Below, one piece after another: positions 11,090-22,030 of a stretch of DNA of 64,000 bases. Position 1 is the first letter of the stretch. Each line of letters starts with the position of its first letter. A program made the translations under genes and the position numbers. The notes below the pieces were generated by a model. It was not told the DNA's origin. It saw only the letters and a program-made list of their open reading frames with translations, and made no database searches. This stretch comes from Symsagittifera roscoffensis (lineage: Eukaryota; Xenacoelomorpha; Acoela; Convolutidae): assembly GCF_963678635.1 (NCBI RefSeq), contig NC_087067.1, forward strand, positions 43,807,829 through 43,871,828, written 5' to 3'.

Positions 11090-14000
11090 AATACATCTCG
11101 AAACGAAAATGATTTGAACACGTAAACTAAAATGGCAGATTTGCTACCCTATATTGTTCCCTGACAGCATCCCCACATATGGTTTAGAATTTCGATTTCT
11201 ATTAGTTGGTTTCAAGTCTACGTTTTTTTGAACATTTATTAAAAAGATCATTAGAAACGCCATATCTCAGAAACAAAAGAGATTTCGGCAGTAAAATTTA
11301 GAGGCCAGATTTATACCCTGACACTCACCATGGAAATAACCCTTACAAAGCCCCATAATCAGGGCTGAGAATTTCAAGATCAGTTCCAGTTTTAAAAAAT
11401 GAATAATTCATAGAAATCGCTACAATATGAAAATAAAATAACTTGAGCAGTCAAAATTTGAGGAAGGAAATGCAACTCCTGAGTGTACCCTCAAAGCACC
11501 CCACTATAGCGTTGATAATTTCAAATTCTGTTCGTTTATTTAAAAACCAAGTTTTTTGAAAAATTGCGAAGACCATAAAAAACGCCATATCTCGAGAACC
11601 AAAACAATTTGAGCAGTCATATTTGGAACCAGATATACAACTCCTGCGCTGAGTGTACCCCGACAGCATCCACTGTAAGGTTGAGAACTTCAAGTTCGGT
11701 CTCCTTAATTTATTTCGCTTTTTTTTTGAAAAAAAATGTGAAAAAAGTAGAAAAAAAACGCCATATCTTGCAAACCAAAACTATTTGGGCAGTCGTATTT
11801 GGAACCAGATATACAACCCATGCGCTGAGTGTACCCCGACAGCATCCAATGCTGAGGTTGAGAATTTCAAGTTCGCTCTCCTTAATTTTTTCCCTTTTTT
11901 GAAAAAAAAAACGCCAGGTTGAGAAATCGAAGTTCGGTTAATTTTTTTTATATCTAAGATTTTTGAAAAAAAAATTTAAAAAAATCAAACAACACCATTT
12001 TTCGAGAACCAAAAGGATTTGAGCAGTCATACCGGGACTCCAGATTTGCCACCCCTGATTTTACCCTGACAGCACCTCACTATAGGGTTGAGAAATTGAT
12101 GTTCGGTTAATTTTTTTATATCTAAGATTTTTGAAAAAAAAAAAACATGAAAAAGTCATTAAAAACGCCGCATCTCGAAAACCAAAATGATTTCAGCAGT
12201 CAAACTTGAACGCCATATTTGCAACTCCTGAATTTAACCTGACAGCACCCCAGTATAGGGTTGAGAAATTCAAGTTCGGTTAATTTTTTTGTCTAATTTT
12301 TTTATATCTAAATTTTTTGAAAAAAAAAACATGAAAAAATCATTAAAAACGCCGCATCTCGAAAACCAAAATGATTTCAGCAGTCAAACTTGAACGCCTA
12401 ATTTGCAAACCCTGCATGTACCCTGACAGCACGCCTGTAAACGGTGGAGAATTTCAAGTTCGGTTACTTTATTTAATGTAAAGTTTTTTTTTGAAAAAAA
12501 GGAAAAAGTCATTAAGACGCCATATATCGAAAATCAAAAAATTTGAGCAGTCAAATTTTGACGCCAGCTTTGCGAATCTTGAGTGTACCCTGACAGCAAC
12601 CCTCTATAAGGTTGAGAATTTCAAATTAGGTAACTTCTAAATGTTCTTTAAAAAAAATGATAAAAATCATTAAAAACTCCGTCTCGAAAACCAAAAGGTT
12701 TCGAGCAGTAATAGTTGGAACCAGATATTTGGAACCTGAGCTGAGTGTACCCTCGACAGCACCAACTATTAGAATGAGAATTTTAAGTTCGGTTTCCTAA
12801 ACTTATTTCCTTATGTTTTTTTTGAAAAACAATTGAAATAATCATAAAAACGCCATATCTCGAAAACCAAAGCACTTGAGCAGTCAAAATTGGACACCAG
12901 CTTTGCAACTTCTGAGTGTGTTCTGAGAATTTCAAAATCGGTTACTTCATTTACTAACCAAGTTTTTTTGAAAAATTGTTAAAACCATGAAGAACGCCAT
13001 ATCTCGAAAACCAGAAGGATTTGAGCAGTCAAAATTGTACGCCAGCTTTTGAACTCCTGACAGCACCCCAAAATAGGGTTGAGAATTTCAAGTTTGGGTT
13101 GACAAAAAAACATTAAAATCGCCATATCTCGAAAAAGAAAATGATTTGATCAGTCATATTTAGAGGGAAGATTTGCAACGCCAATGGGGTAACTGAAAGG
13201 ACCCCGCCTAAGGGTTGAGAATTTGAAGTTCACTGAGTTTTTTTATATCTTACTATTTTTTTAAATTTAAAGATCATAAGAAACGCCGCATCTCGAAAAC
13301 CAAAATGATTTCAGCAGTCAAACTTGAACGCCATATTTGCAAACCCTGCATGTTCCTTGACAGCACGCCTGTATACGGTGGAGAATTTCAAGTTCGGTTA
13401 CTTTAATTAATCTAAAGTTTTTTTTTGAAAAAAATGAAGAAGTCATTAAAACGCCATATATCGAAAACCAAAAGATTTGAGCAGTCAAATTTTGACGCCA
13501 GCTTTGCGAATCTTGAGTGTAGCCCCGACAGCAATCCACTACAAGATCGAGAATTTCAAATTGGGTTTTTAAGTTTTTTTGAAAAAAAAATTAAAAATAA
13601 TAAAAAACGCCATCTCGAAAAGGATTCGAGCAGTAAAATTTGGAATCAGATATGCAACCCCTGAGCTGAGTGTACCCCCGACAGCACCCACTATATGTCT
13701 GAGAATTTTAAATTCGGTTTCCTTAATTTACTTAGTATTTTTTGAAAAAAAATTGAAATAGTCATAAAAAACGCCATATCTCGAAAACCAAAGCACTTGA
13801 GCAGTCAAATTTGGACGCCAGCTTTGCAGTTTCTGAGTGTTAACTGACAGCATCTTAATAGGGAGTTGAGAATTTCAAATTCGGTTACTTTATTTATTAG
13901 CCAAGTTTTTTGAAAAATTGCTAAAACCATAAAAAACGCCATATCTCGAGAACCAAAAGGATTTGAGCAGTCATATTTGAACCAGATAAGCAATCCCTGC

Positions 14001-15385
14001 GCTAAGTGTACCACGACAGCATCCACTGTAAGATTGAGATTTTCAAGTTCGCTCTCCCTAAGTTATTCACCTTTTTTTTTGAAAAAAAATGTTATAAGAA
14101 GTACGAAAAAACCGCCATATCTCGAGAACCAAAAAGGATTTGAGCATTCATATTTGGAACCAGATATGCAACCCATGCATGAGTGTACCCCGACAGGATC
14201 CAAAATAAGGTTGAGAATTTCAAGTTCGCTTGCCTTAATTTATTTCTTTTTTTTTAAAAAAAAAAGAAAAAAACGCCATATCTCGAAAACCAAAAGAATT
14301 TTATCACTCATATTTAGAGGGCAGATATGCAACCCCTGAGCTGAGTGTACCCCCGACAGCACCCACTATATGTCTGAGAATTTTAAATTCGGTTTCCTTA
14401 ATTTACTTAGTATTTTTTGAAGAAAATTGAAAGTCATAAAAAACGCCATATCAAGAAAACCAAAGCACTTGAGCAGTCAAATTTGGACGCCAGCTTTGCA
14501 GTTTCTGAGTGTTAACTGACAGCATCTTAATAGGGAGTTGAGAATTTCAAATTCGGTTACTTTATTTATTAACAAAGTTTTTTTGAAAAATTGCTAAAAC
14601 CATAAAAAACGCCATATCTCGAGAACCAAAAGGATTTGAGCAGTCATATTTGAACCAGATAAGCAATCCCTTCGCTAAGTGTACCACGACAGCATCCACT
14701 GTAAAATTGAGATTTTCAAGTTCGCTCTCCTAAAGTTATTTACCTTTTTTTTGAAAAAAAATGTTATAAGAAGTACGAAAAAAAACGCCGTATCTCGAGA
14801 ACCAAAAGGATTTGAGCATTCATATTTGGAACCAGATATGCAACCCATGCGCTGAGTGTACCCCGACAGCATCTAAAATAAGGTTGAGAATTTCAAGTTC
14901 GCTTTCCTTAATTTATTTCTTTTTTTTTAAAAAAAAAAGCAAAAAAACGCCATATCTCGAAAACCAAAGAATTTGATCACTCATTTTTAGAGGGCAGATA
15001 TGCAACGCCAATGGGTAACTGACAGGACCCCGACTGAGGGTTAAGAACTTGAAGTTTGCTGAGTTCTTTATATCTTATTATTTTTTGAACTTTAAAGATC
15101 ATAAAAACGCCAAATCTCGAAAACCAAAAGGATTTGAGCAATCATACTTGGACGCTAGATTTGCAACTCCTGAGTGTACCCTGACAGCAACCCAGTATAG
15201 GTAGGTAGGGCTGAGCAAGTGCGGTTACTTTATTTTATATCTGTTTTTTTTTGTTGTTGGAACAAAAACAGAAAAAATTATAAAAGGATTAATTATTAAC
15301 TTAAAGGATTTGAGCCGTAATACTTGGACGCCAGAGACGCAACTCTTGAGCTAAACCAGATAGCACCCATTATAAGGTTGACAAA
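11090..15385 (+). repeat. Satellite array of about 165-bp monomers with higher-order repeats
   Basis: About 26 monomers share the order CGCCATATCTCGAAAACCAA, GATTTGAGCAGTCA, a GGACGCCAG/GGAACCAGAT word, a GAGTGTACCC word, GACAGCACC, GGTTGAGAATTTCAAGTTCGG and a T/A run. The CGCCATAT anchor occurs near 11,583, 11,759, 12,168, 12,350, 12,518, 12,851, 13,121, 13,284, 13,452, 13,608, 13,772, 13,938, 14,112, 14,274, 14,443, 14,610, 14,787, 14,947 and 15,107, mostly 160-176 bp apart. A truncated and fused monomer lies near 11,911. Monomers at 13,772-14,274 recur at 14,443-14,947 with an offset of about 672 bp (four monomers), and 12,350-12,677 recurs at 13,284-13,608 with an offset of about 934 bp. 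All open frames inside are by-products of the repeat. Confidence 0.95.
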
Positions 15386-16059
15386 ATAATATTTAGTTAA
15401 ATCAATGGTGGTACAAAAATTTGATAGTTTTACGTTGCGAATATAGAAAAAAAGTTCAGTTAAAGCATTCGCCCTACAACAGATTTTAAACTGTTTATTT
15501 GAGTAAATATTTCAACCCTTTCAAGGTTTTGGCCATTTAATAGACGAACATAGCGACTTCTTAAAAATAAGCCAAGTGATTTTCTTCAGCATTACAATAT
15601 ACACTATAGCTTAACATGCAAAAAATAATACTTTCAAAAAGCTTAAATATGTCCACATAGAGACTTCTTAAATATATCAACATGTCTCAGGTGAAACGCC
15701 AATTTATATTTTTTAGATTAGATGTATAGAAAGATAAATAGATAAAGATTTGAAACAAAAAAATTTGAATATCCAAACCCTATCAACTATTCTTTACAGT
15801 GGCTAAGCGGAGCTTCAACGTTTTGATACAAAAAAAACATAAAATTGCACGCTAGCTGAGAAAAAATGAGACGGACAGCGGCTTTGTGCAAAAATACAGA
15901 AAAATTAAGACCTATGAAAATGATGACAATTCGTCTCGATTGGTAATTTAAAAAATGTTTGAAAAACCATGCAAAGAAAAACGAAATTGAAACTACGACC
16001 GGAAGAAAACTTATTAATTCGAAAAACCTTAACAGAAACCCTCTCGCCTTCAAAACCAG

Positions 16060-16450
16060 AGACGCGCGCCGACTCAGCCGAGCATGCTCGGCGGCTCGAA
16101 GCAAAAATTGTCGGCAGCGGCTGCTCAGCCGGCTGAAAGCATCCTAGTTTTCTTTAATTTTTAAAAACGGACTCTGAAACATATTTATTAGTCGTGTACG
16201 TCTTTAACCGGCGCATAATTCCCATGAGCAAAAACCAAGTGTTTAAAATAAGTGGCTGAGAGTTGTGATTGTAGTTACACCTAGTTAACGAATTAGAACG
16301 ATGGCTAACGCAATAGAAAAATAGCTGACGCAATATAGTAGCTGGCTTATAACTGTATCACTCACGAAATGATTCAGCCGAGGCTGGCGCCGTGTATTTC
16401 GTGGCGGCTGATTGTTATTTTGAGCTCCGGCGGCTGGCGCGCCCCTCTAC
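16060..16450. repeat. Palindrome and hairpin patch rich in CAGCCG/CGGCTG
   Basis: A perfect 16-bp palindrome GCCGAGCATGCTCGGC lies at 16,077-16,092. An inverted pair CACGAAAT (16,363-16,370) and ATTTCGTG (16,396-16,403) encloses CAGCC/GGCTG arms. CGGCTG or its complement recurs many times, and near-repeats GCTAACGCAATA / GCTGACGCAATA lie near 16,303 and 16,325. The patch is much more GC-rich than its surroundings. Origin unknown; a foldback element is possible. Confidence 0.5.
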
Positions 16451-17065
16451 TCAAAAGACCATCGAGTTTGTAAAATTGCAAGAAGCAATTAAAAATAGAA
16501 AAGAAAGAATTTTTCTTTTGCAGGTATGCTCAAAAATTACTGTTGCAATAAAATTATTGCCAACACAGGTGTTCGAGAGATAAATCGAAATGACAGCTGC
16601 GAACAAAGTTATTTATGAGGAAAAAATCCAGCACGGCAAGAGTAATAAGGAAAATATATTACAAAGGCAAAAAAATGCCTGTAAAAAGCTTTCAAGTATT
16701 TATATGTTCACTTCCATTTTCCTTCAGTTTTATCAACTTTTTCTTTATTAACAATTAATGAAAACATTCATATCTCAAAGAATCGACCCTTCTCTTAATA
16801 TCGTTCGCAGCACGGAAAATTATACAAGCATCATCAACAAATAACAGCCCAAATTGACGTGCTAAACGCATTTATGGTGCACTTAACAAGTAATTATCAT
16901 TCGTATGCCAAGGATCGATAAGGTATAAAAAAAAAACTTTGCGGTGACTATAAGTTTCGTGATATTGCGGTTTCTCGAAAAGACCATAGATCTTTCAATA
17001 CTACACCAAAAGCACAATAATTACATCAACCTTCACAACAGAAAATTAGGTGTGATGCTTGAGGC

Positions 17066-17245
17066 GACAACCCAAAACAGGCGACGATTCGAAACAAGCG
17101 ACAATTCGTAACAAAAAATGTAGCGCTGAACACTGAGTCATGCGCAGTATTCCTCTCATACCGGATGTAACCGAAGCAGAGCAATCAAATGCTACTTTCC
17201 AATGCCTTGTTGCCAATTGTCGCTTGTTACAAAGTGTCGACCTAC
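17066..17245. repeat. Short inverted repeat, possible MITE remnant
   Basis: The left arm (about 17,066-17,114) carries ACAAGCGACAATTCGTAAC, and the right arm (about 17,208-17,240) carries the inverse AATTGTCGCTTGTTAC. About 95 bp separate the arms. No target duplication is evident. Confidence 0.4.
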
Positions 17246-17843
17246 TGTGGTGATGAACGTTGCGCTTTTGGTGCGGCATTGAAAGATAGATGGCGTGGTG
17301 TCGAGAAACTGCAAAAATATGAACATTTTTTTAAAGTCAACACTGCATTTAGATGTGACGAACGTACTTTACAACCCAAATCTATTCTATAAGGTAGACG
17401 CCGTTAATTTTTCGAAATACTTTATGAAATTTTAAAACGTGAAATCATGTTAAAACGGAAACACTAAAACATACGTAGATAAAATGAAACGCTGGTAAAA
17501 AAGGCGCCCAAAAAACTGCGTTCCTTAAAAACTGAATTTTTGGGCAGTTTTTTTTTATTGTCCTTATATTATTTTTTCAAAATTAAAATTTTCAAATAAC
17601 TCACTTTTTTTTGAAAAAAGAATGGAAAAACTAAAACTAAATTTAAAATCATAGTACAATGGAATAAAAATTTCACAAATGCTCGTGTAATTTCATATAA
17701 AAGAATAAATGATAGCTATCTTGAATTTTAAATTATTCTGATTCTTTTCCTGCTGGATTTCCGACTTTGAGCTTCTGTATTTTTACGTCCAAGTAAAAAC
17801 TCGGCAAAAAGAAGTAGTTCTTTCCCAGAGAATTACCGTTAGT

Positions 17844-18725
17844 TTAGCAAACTGAATTCGGACTATTTGACACAATTCCTGTAAGTCTTCGGGATGTTTT
17901 TGTTGCAATCGTGCTAGAATTGCAACTCGGGCAAATTAGTGATGCCTTTCTATCCGCGCATTTCTTGTGGAACACTCTTTGACAATTTTCACATGAAACT
18001 ACAGAGTCGTTGTACCACGGGAAAACCAGTTCTTTGTCTTTACACAACAGACAAAGTTTGTATCTTTGGCGACAGAACGAGCACCTCTCGCAATGATATT
18101 TAGTCTGTGCTAAAATTTGTTTTAGGTAATGTTCCATATTATCAACTCGAGTTGATGAAATTTCCACAAAATCTTGTAGCGAATAATTTCCTGTGGCTTC
18201 AAATAAATGCGTTCTCGTTTTGTGAAAATGTGATCTGATTTTTGATTTGTATCTGACCGCGTCGGGAACATCACAAGCGTCTATGCATTCCATAACCAGA
18301 GATATTTTCAACCTCAAATCTTCGATTCGACGCATGATTGCCATTTTGCTTGACTCTTCTAGAAATCGCGGACACAAAACTCTTGGGTTGTAAATCGGTT
18401 TAAATTCCGTCTGCTCAAAAAACTCTTTGGCTAGATTTGACACCGCAAACTGGTGGAAGTCCCAGTTAAATATAATCTTAGCGGGAATTATGTTTGTTTT
18501 TCCAGTGACACATGTATTACATCCAAACTTGCCGTAATAGAAGCAGAACTGGAAGCCGACGTACCGATTAGAGTCAGTTTTCAGACCGCAGAACGCACAA
18601 CGCATATTCTGCTCGTCTCTCATGTGCAAGAAAGGGTTTTGAGGTTTGTCGCAAACTTCCACTACTTTTTCGTTGCCGATGATGGGTTCCCATGACAACC
18701 TGTCTTTGATTTCTTCTAGTGTTAC
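17844..18725 (-). CDS. Rubicon-homology (RH) domain exon of a Rubicon/DEF8/PLEKHM-family protein (last exon)
   Basis: This frame ends at the stop at 17,844 and encodes a full Rubicon-homology zinc domain. Numbering from the first ATG in the open frame (18,776), C60/C63, C78 and C86/C89 bind the first metal site, followed by the family hallmark PAKxxxNWDF (98-107). A helical middle follows, and a Cys/His-rich end (about 227-295, several CxxC pairs with an FHKKC) is the zf-RING_9 part. In animals this domain binds Rab7 and works in endosome, lysosome and autophagy control. The exon probably starts at 18,725, after TTGTTTCAG on the minus strand (phase 0); the reading frame is also open further upstream. 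The RH assignment is strong. I cannot choose between Rubicon, Pacer, PLEKHM and DEF8. Confidence 0.88.
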   Translation of the reverse strand, partial: VTLEEIKDRLSWEPIIGNEKVVEVCDKPQNPFLHMRDEQNMRCAFCGLKTDSNRYVGFQFCFYYGKFGCNTCVTGKTNIIPAKIIFNWDFHQFAVSNLAKEFFEQTEFKPIYNPRVLCPRFLEESSKMAIMRRIEDLRLKISLVMECIDACDVPDAVRYKSKIRSHFHKTRTHLFEATGNYSLQDFVEISSTRVDNMEHYLKQILAQTKYHCERCSFCRQRYKLCLLCKDKELVFPWYNDSVVSCENCQRVFHKKCADRKASLICPSCNSSTIATKTSRRLTGIVSNSPNSVC

Positions 18726-18799
18726 CTGAAACAACCATTTGCTTTTTAGAGCTGTAGGTGATTTCAGTTTGATCATGCCGTATAATAGATAAACATTAA

Positions 18800-18856
18800 A
18801 ATCGCGTCAATAGGCACGAATGATTACAATCGCGTCAATTGGCACGAATGATTTAG
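18800..18856. repeat. Two-copy tandem repeat of about 28 bp
   Basis: The phrase AATCGCGTCAATWGGCACGAA is followed by TGATT and repeated once immediately downstream. It lies inside the predicted last intron of the Rubicon-like gene. Confidence 0.8.
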
Positions 18857-19074
18857 TTATAATTTGATAGATCAAAAAATTCCTTTTGATTATACATAAA
18901 ACGGGGATAACAAGGCCAGTTTGTCTCTACTATTATGTTCTGACTGTTAATTCTTAAGCGAATAAATGTAACAAAATTTAGGTAGTTCTAGATAAAAGAT
19001 ACATCAGAAAAGCTGTTTTAACTAGCCTCAGTTTGTCTGAAGATGATGTTGAGGTCTCTAAGCGTAGTTCCAAC

Positions 19075-19466
19075 TGATCCATTATGTTGCTCTTTCTGCT
19101 GAGTGCACTTAAGACACTCTGTCGCCAGTTCAGAAGGACAAACAATAGGATACACCTTCATAACATCTTCTGAGACCTTTTGCCGATTTTGTTTCTGAGG
19201 AACGGACGACCGGCAATCTGGAAAACAGAAAGCTCCACCTCTCGCCCTCGGGGTCAAAGTTTCGATCGATGATCTCGACTTGCTAGTTTCGTCGCCAATT
19301 GAAATCTGATCATCAATGAGTCGGCTCATAAATTCTGTTGTGTGCTCTTCTCGGCCAGGTTGGGTGGTGTCCGACAAAACTGATTTGTTGTCGGAGCTGC
19401 TAGCATCCGAGGCAGCTCGAAGATTTTCGTCTCGGCTGTCAATCATTTTCGACTCATTTATATAAC
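19075..19466 (-). CDS. Rubicon-like gene, middle exon (low-complexity region)
   Basis: On the minus strand the exon begins after GCTATTCGTAG at 19,466. It encodes a Ser/Asp/Glu-rich, probably disordered stretch and then a Cys-containing tail. Its first two bases complete the codon left open by the upstream exon at 21,354, so the phases agree. The frame meets a stop at 19,018, so a donor must lie before it. GGATCA|GTTGGA at 19,075 gives the phase-0 junction needed for the 18,725 acceptor, but it is a weak donor. GCTA|GTTAAA near the stop, paired with another acceptor, is an alternative. Confidence 0.6.
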
Positions 19467-19885
19467 CTACGAATAGCGGACATTCAAACACTAAGAGGGG
19501 CAGAACTCATAACTCGTTTAAACACTCGTATCAGTATTTCCATTCAATTTATCGCTCTAACAAGATTACCGCGCAGTTTTTTAAATTAACCTTAATATAC
19601 TTATCATACTAGTGTGACATTTAGGTTACCACACTTTGCCTTCATTAGTCAACTTACGCATGTTCATACGCATTTCATGAAAAGATCAGTACGTGAAATT
19701 TGTTGTATGAACAAAACTAGTTAATCTGCAGCATGCGTTCAATCGGCGTAAAAAAATTCTTTACATGCACACTCGCAAGTGTTTGAAACATGATTTAAAG
19801 TGAGAATACAACTGTTTTAGCATGTGAAAAACAAATATGAACACAAAGAAAGATAAACAGTTTCGAAACTACTACATCATGATTA

Positions 19886-21287
19886 CGTCTCCAATGGCAT
19901 AATTCCCAAATGGCATAAATTTCAAAAAAAAAATCCCAAATGGCAAAAATTTTGAAAAAACAATCCCAAATGGCATAAAAGTTATTAATTTCCCAATATC
20001 ATAAGATTTAAATTAGCTTGTAATTAAGATAACCGGAAAATTCAACAAAGAAAGAAATCAATTGAATTTTAATTTTTACAAGTTTTGGCAGATTTCTGAA
20101 ATACTATCCCAATATTCGTCAATACCAAGCGATTGGGTTTCGAATCTCTGTTTCACGTTGCAAATCATTGCGTTTAAGTTTCTCCATTTTTTTTCTTCGA
20201 GGAACAAAAGCTTGGTAGCCCAATGAAAATCGCCTGTAAGATCTTCTTGCCAAGTTTTCTTCATTTTGTAAAATTTTAACAAACACCCAAAAATTAGGGC
20301 AAACTCGACGACCTACTCGTGTATTCAGCCGGTTGTTGTAGCCTTCACATGCATTTACTGTTCTCAGAGTGCTCTGCCTGGGATAAACGTTGTAGATACT
20401 TGGTGGAAATTGATGTAACTAAGTGGCCAAAAAATAGTTCAAAAAAAACACTAAGATTTGTAAATCGGGAAACCAGTAATCTTGTCGATGTTTTTGTCGT
20501 TTTATTTTGAAGCAAACCCAAAACCAAGGGAATTTTTGATTCTTCAAATACTCTAAAAATAACGTAAGCTTGGTAAACTTGAAAAAATGACAATAACCCA
20601 ATCTCTGTCGATTTTTAGCAAGATTTTTTTCCATCCTGCGTTTCTGCCCATTCATCTCGAATTCTTAACGATTCGATACTTCTAGGAATTTTTGGCATCA
20701 TTGCGTATCGTTGGCGATACAATGTCGATTTTAAATTTTTGAATGAGCAGCGACTTGTATCACTGGTTCCGGCCACAATTTTTTCCGTAACTATGAGCAA
20801 CTGAAGCGAGCGGGTTTTGAGAAATTTCCGAAAGAAATTTAGTTTTTAAAGTGAGATCTTTATAGCGGTTATAGTCGGGCATATGGGCATGAGAACTTGG
20901 ATGAGTCAACAGGGTATCCATTTCAATATTTAAAGTGGGTCTGGAGCCGCATTCAACTTCAGTACAAAGCCATAAAAATTTTGATTGTAGCTTCGGTTTG
21001 TTTTTATAGAAACATCCTTAGAAATACAAACTGCAACCTCGTCTCTTTTTGAAAAGTTCAATTTGGCTCATTTTTTAAAAATCTAATAGTTCTTCTTGAA
21101 TTAAATGTTGATGAGTGATTAGTAATTTGTTGACAAGTGAACAAAGCAAGGCGTGAAAACTGTCTGGAAAGATCTTACTTTTTCACGCCTCAAAGTTTTC
21201 ACATATTTATTGAAAATGTTTATGCCATTTGGAAATTAATTTGTTTTTATGGCATTTGGGAATTATGCCAGTTGGGAAGTTACCCTG
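19886..21287 (-). mobile_element. Decayed MULE-type DNA transposon with terminal inverted repeats, inside an intron
   Basis: The left end reads TTACGTCTCC followed by AATGGCATAATTCCCAAATG. The right end read inversely is nearly the same (GGTAACTTCCCAACTGGCATAA, then TTCCCAAATGCCATAA), giving inverted repeats of roughly 40-50 bp. Extra internal copies of CCCAAATGGCAAA follow on the left. Between the ends, minus-strand fragments resemble Mutator-like transposase. The element lies wholly within the predicted intron 19,467-21,353. At about 1.4 kb it is internally deleted. Confidence 0.75.
20076..20800 (-). pseudogene. MULE/FLYWCH-associated transposase remnant
   Basis: Three broken minus-strand frames fall in transposase order. 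20,800-20,615 has a segment typical of the linker of FLYWCH-associated MULE proteins (YRQR...PKIPRSIESLRI). 20,593-20,345 has the FFQVY ... IPLVLGLLQNKT stretch of the MULE DDE core. 20,282-20,076 has WQEDLTGDFHWATKL near the C-terminal part. Frameshifts and stops separate them and much of the protein is missing, so it cannot make transposase. The MULE call rests on recognising these motifs. Confidence 0.6.
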
Positions 21288-21353
21288 ATTCATCAATGTC
21301 TATCTTATCAACGATTTTATTTCATTTAAAAGAGAAAGTAATCAGAAACTAAC

Positions 21354-21746
21354 CATCTGAACCACCAAAACTGTCGTTTTCCTCGGTTGATTGTTCCTTT
21401 TCCTGATAATCAACAAAAAGGTCATCAAATCTAGATGCTGCAATTGTAGTCATCGTTACTTCACACATAACCAGATGGGCAATACTTCTGTCTTGGAAGG
21501 AGCAACTGGTCCATTCCTGTTTACCAATCACCCTATCTAGTGGAATGTCTAATAGAGATCCTGATGTGCTGTCACAATTGGGGAATGGTCTAAAGTCAAA
21601 CACTGTATCTTCAATGAGTTGATAATCCACGTAGCTCGACAGAGTTGGCGAAATTTGCCTTTCACTTTCACGTGAGGCTAAATTATCAGGACTACTTGGA
21701 CCCATTGTTGGAGAAACATTGATTCTTTCTGCAGCAAGTAATCCAA
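21354..21746 (-). CDS. Rubicon-like gene, upstream exon
   Basis: On the minus strand the exon starts after TTTTTCCTGCTAG (AG at 21,748-21,747). It ends at AGATG|GTTAGT with the last exon base at 21,354, leaving one base of a codon that the 19,466 exon completes. The 393 bp encode an acidic, Ser-rich, low-complexity region with a short hydrophobic stretch near the middle. I do not recognise a domain. A RUN domain, expected in Rubicon proper, is not visible here and may be absent or divergent. If this is the first exon, the first in-frame ATG is at 21,705. AUP1-like coding sequence ends only 285 bp upstream. Confidence 0.6.
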
Positions 21747-22030
21747 CTAGCAGGAAAAATAGCTTCCCAGAACAATGAGTGATCAAATTAAGTTATCGCA
21801 AACATCGTATTTAAAATGGAGTACCAATTTCATTCAATTTCACTGAAAGAACACAATTTACAGTTTACGTTTAACTTAAAGTTTACCGAAGTTCAAGTTA
21901 GACGAAGGTTAAGTCAAATTAAGTTGATTTATATCAATTCTGCGCAGTGATATTGATCTAATACTATTTAAAGAGACTCATGCAACAATATCTGGATGTG
22001 ACAAGAAATAATTGGAGGGTAATTTTTCGT

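Larger units (their letters stand above)
15386..17843. other. Non-coding region upstream of the satellite; palindromic GC patch inside
   Basis: No gene is recognised. The interval contains the GC-richer palindromic patch at 16,060-16,450 and an inverted repeat at 17,066-17,245, listed separately. Elsewhere it is AT-rich. The last few hundred bases are the likely 3' flank of the Rubicon-like gene. Confidence 0.5.

Noticed and set aside
11451-14872. Repeated 60-120 codon frames with similar peptides on both strands
   Set aside because: They are translations of the satellite monomer; similarity between them is explained by the DNA repeat.
15787-16104. 105-codon minus-strand frame with hydrophobic stretches
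   Set aside because: Hydrophobicity comes from T-rich codons opposite A runs; it overlaps the palindromic patch and matches no family.
18726-18776. Start of the Rubicon-homology protein at the ATG at 18,776
   Set aside because: A good acceptor (TTGTTTCAG) lies inside the frame at 18,726 and the upstream exons have matching phases, so this ATG is probably intronic; it cannot be fully excluded.
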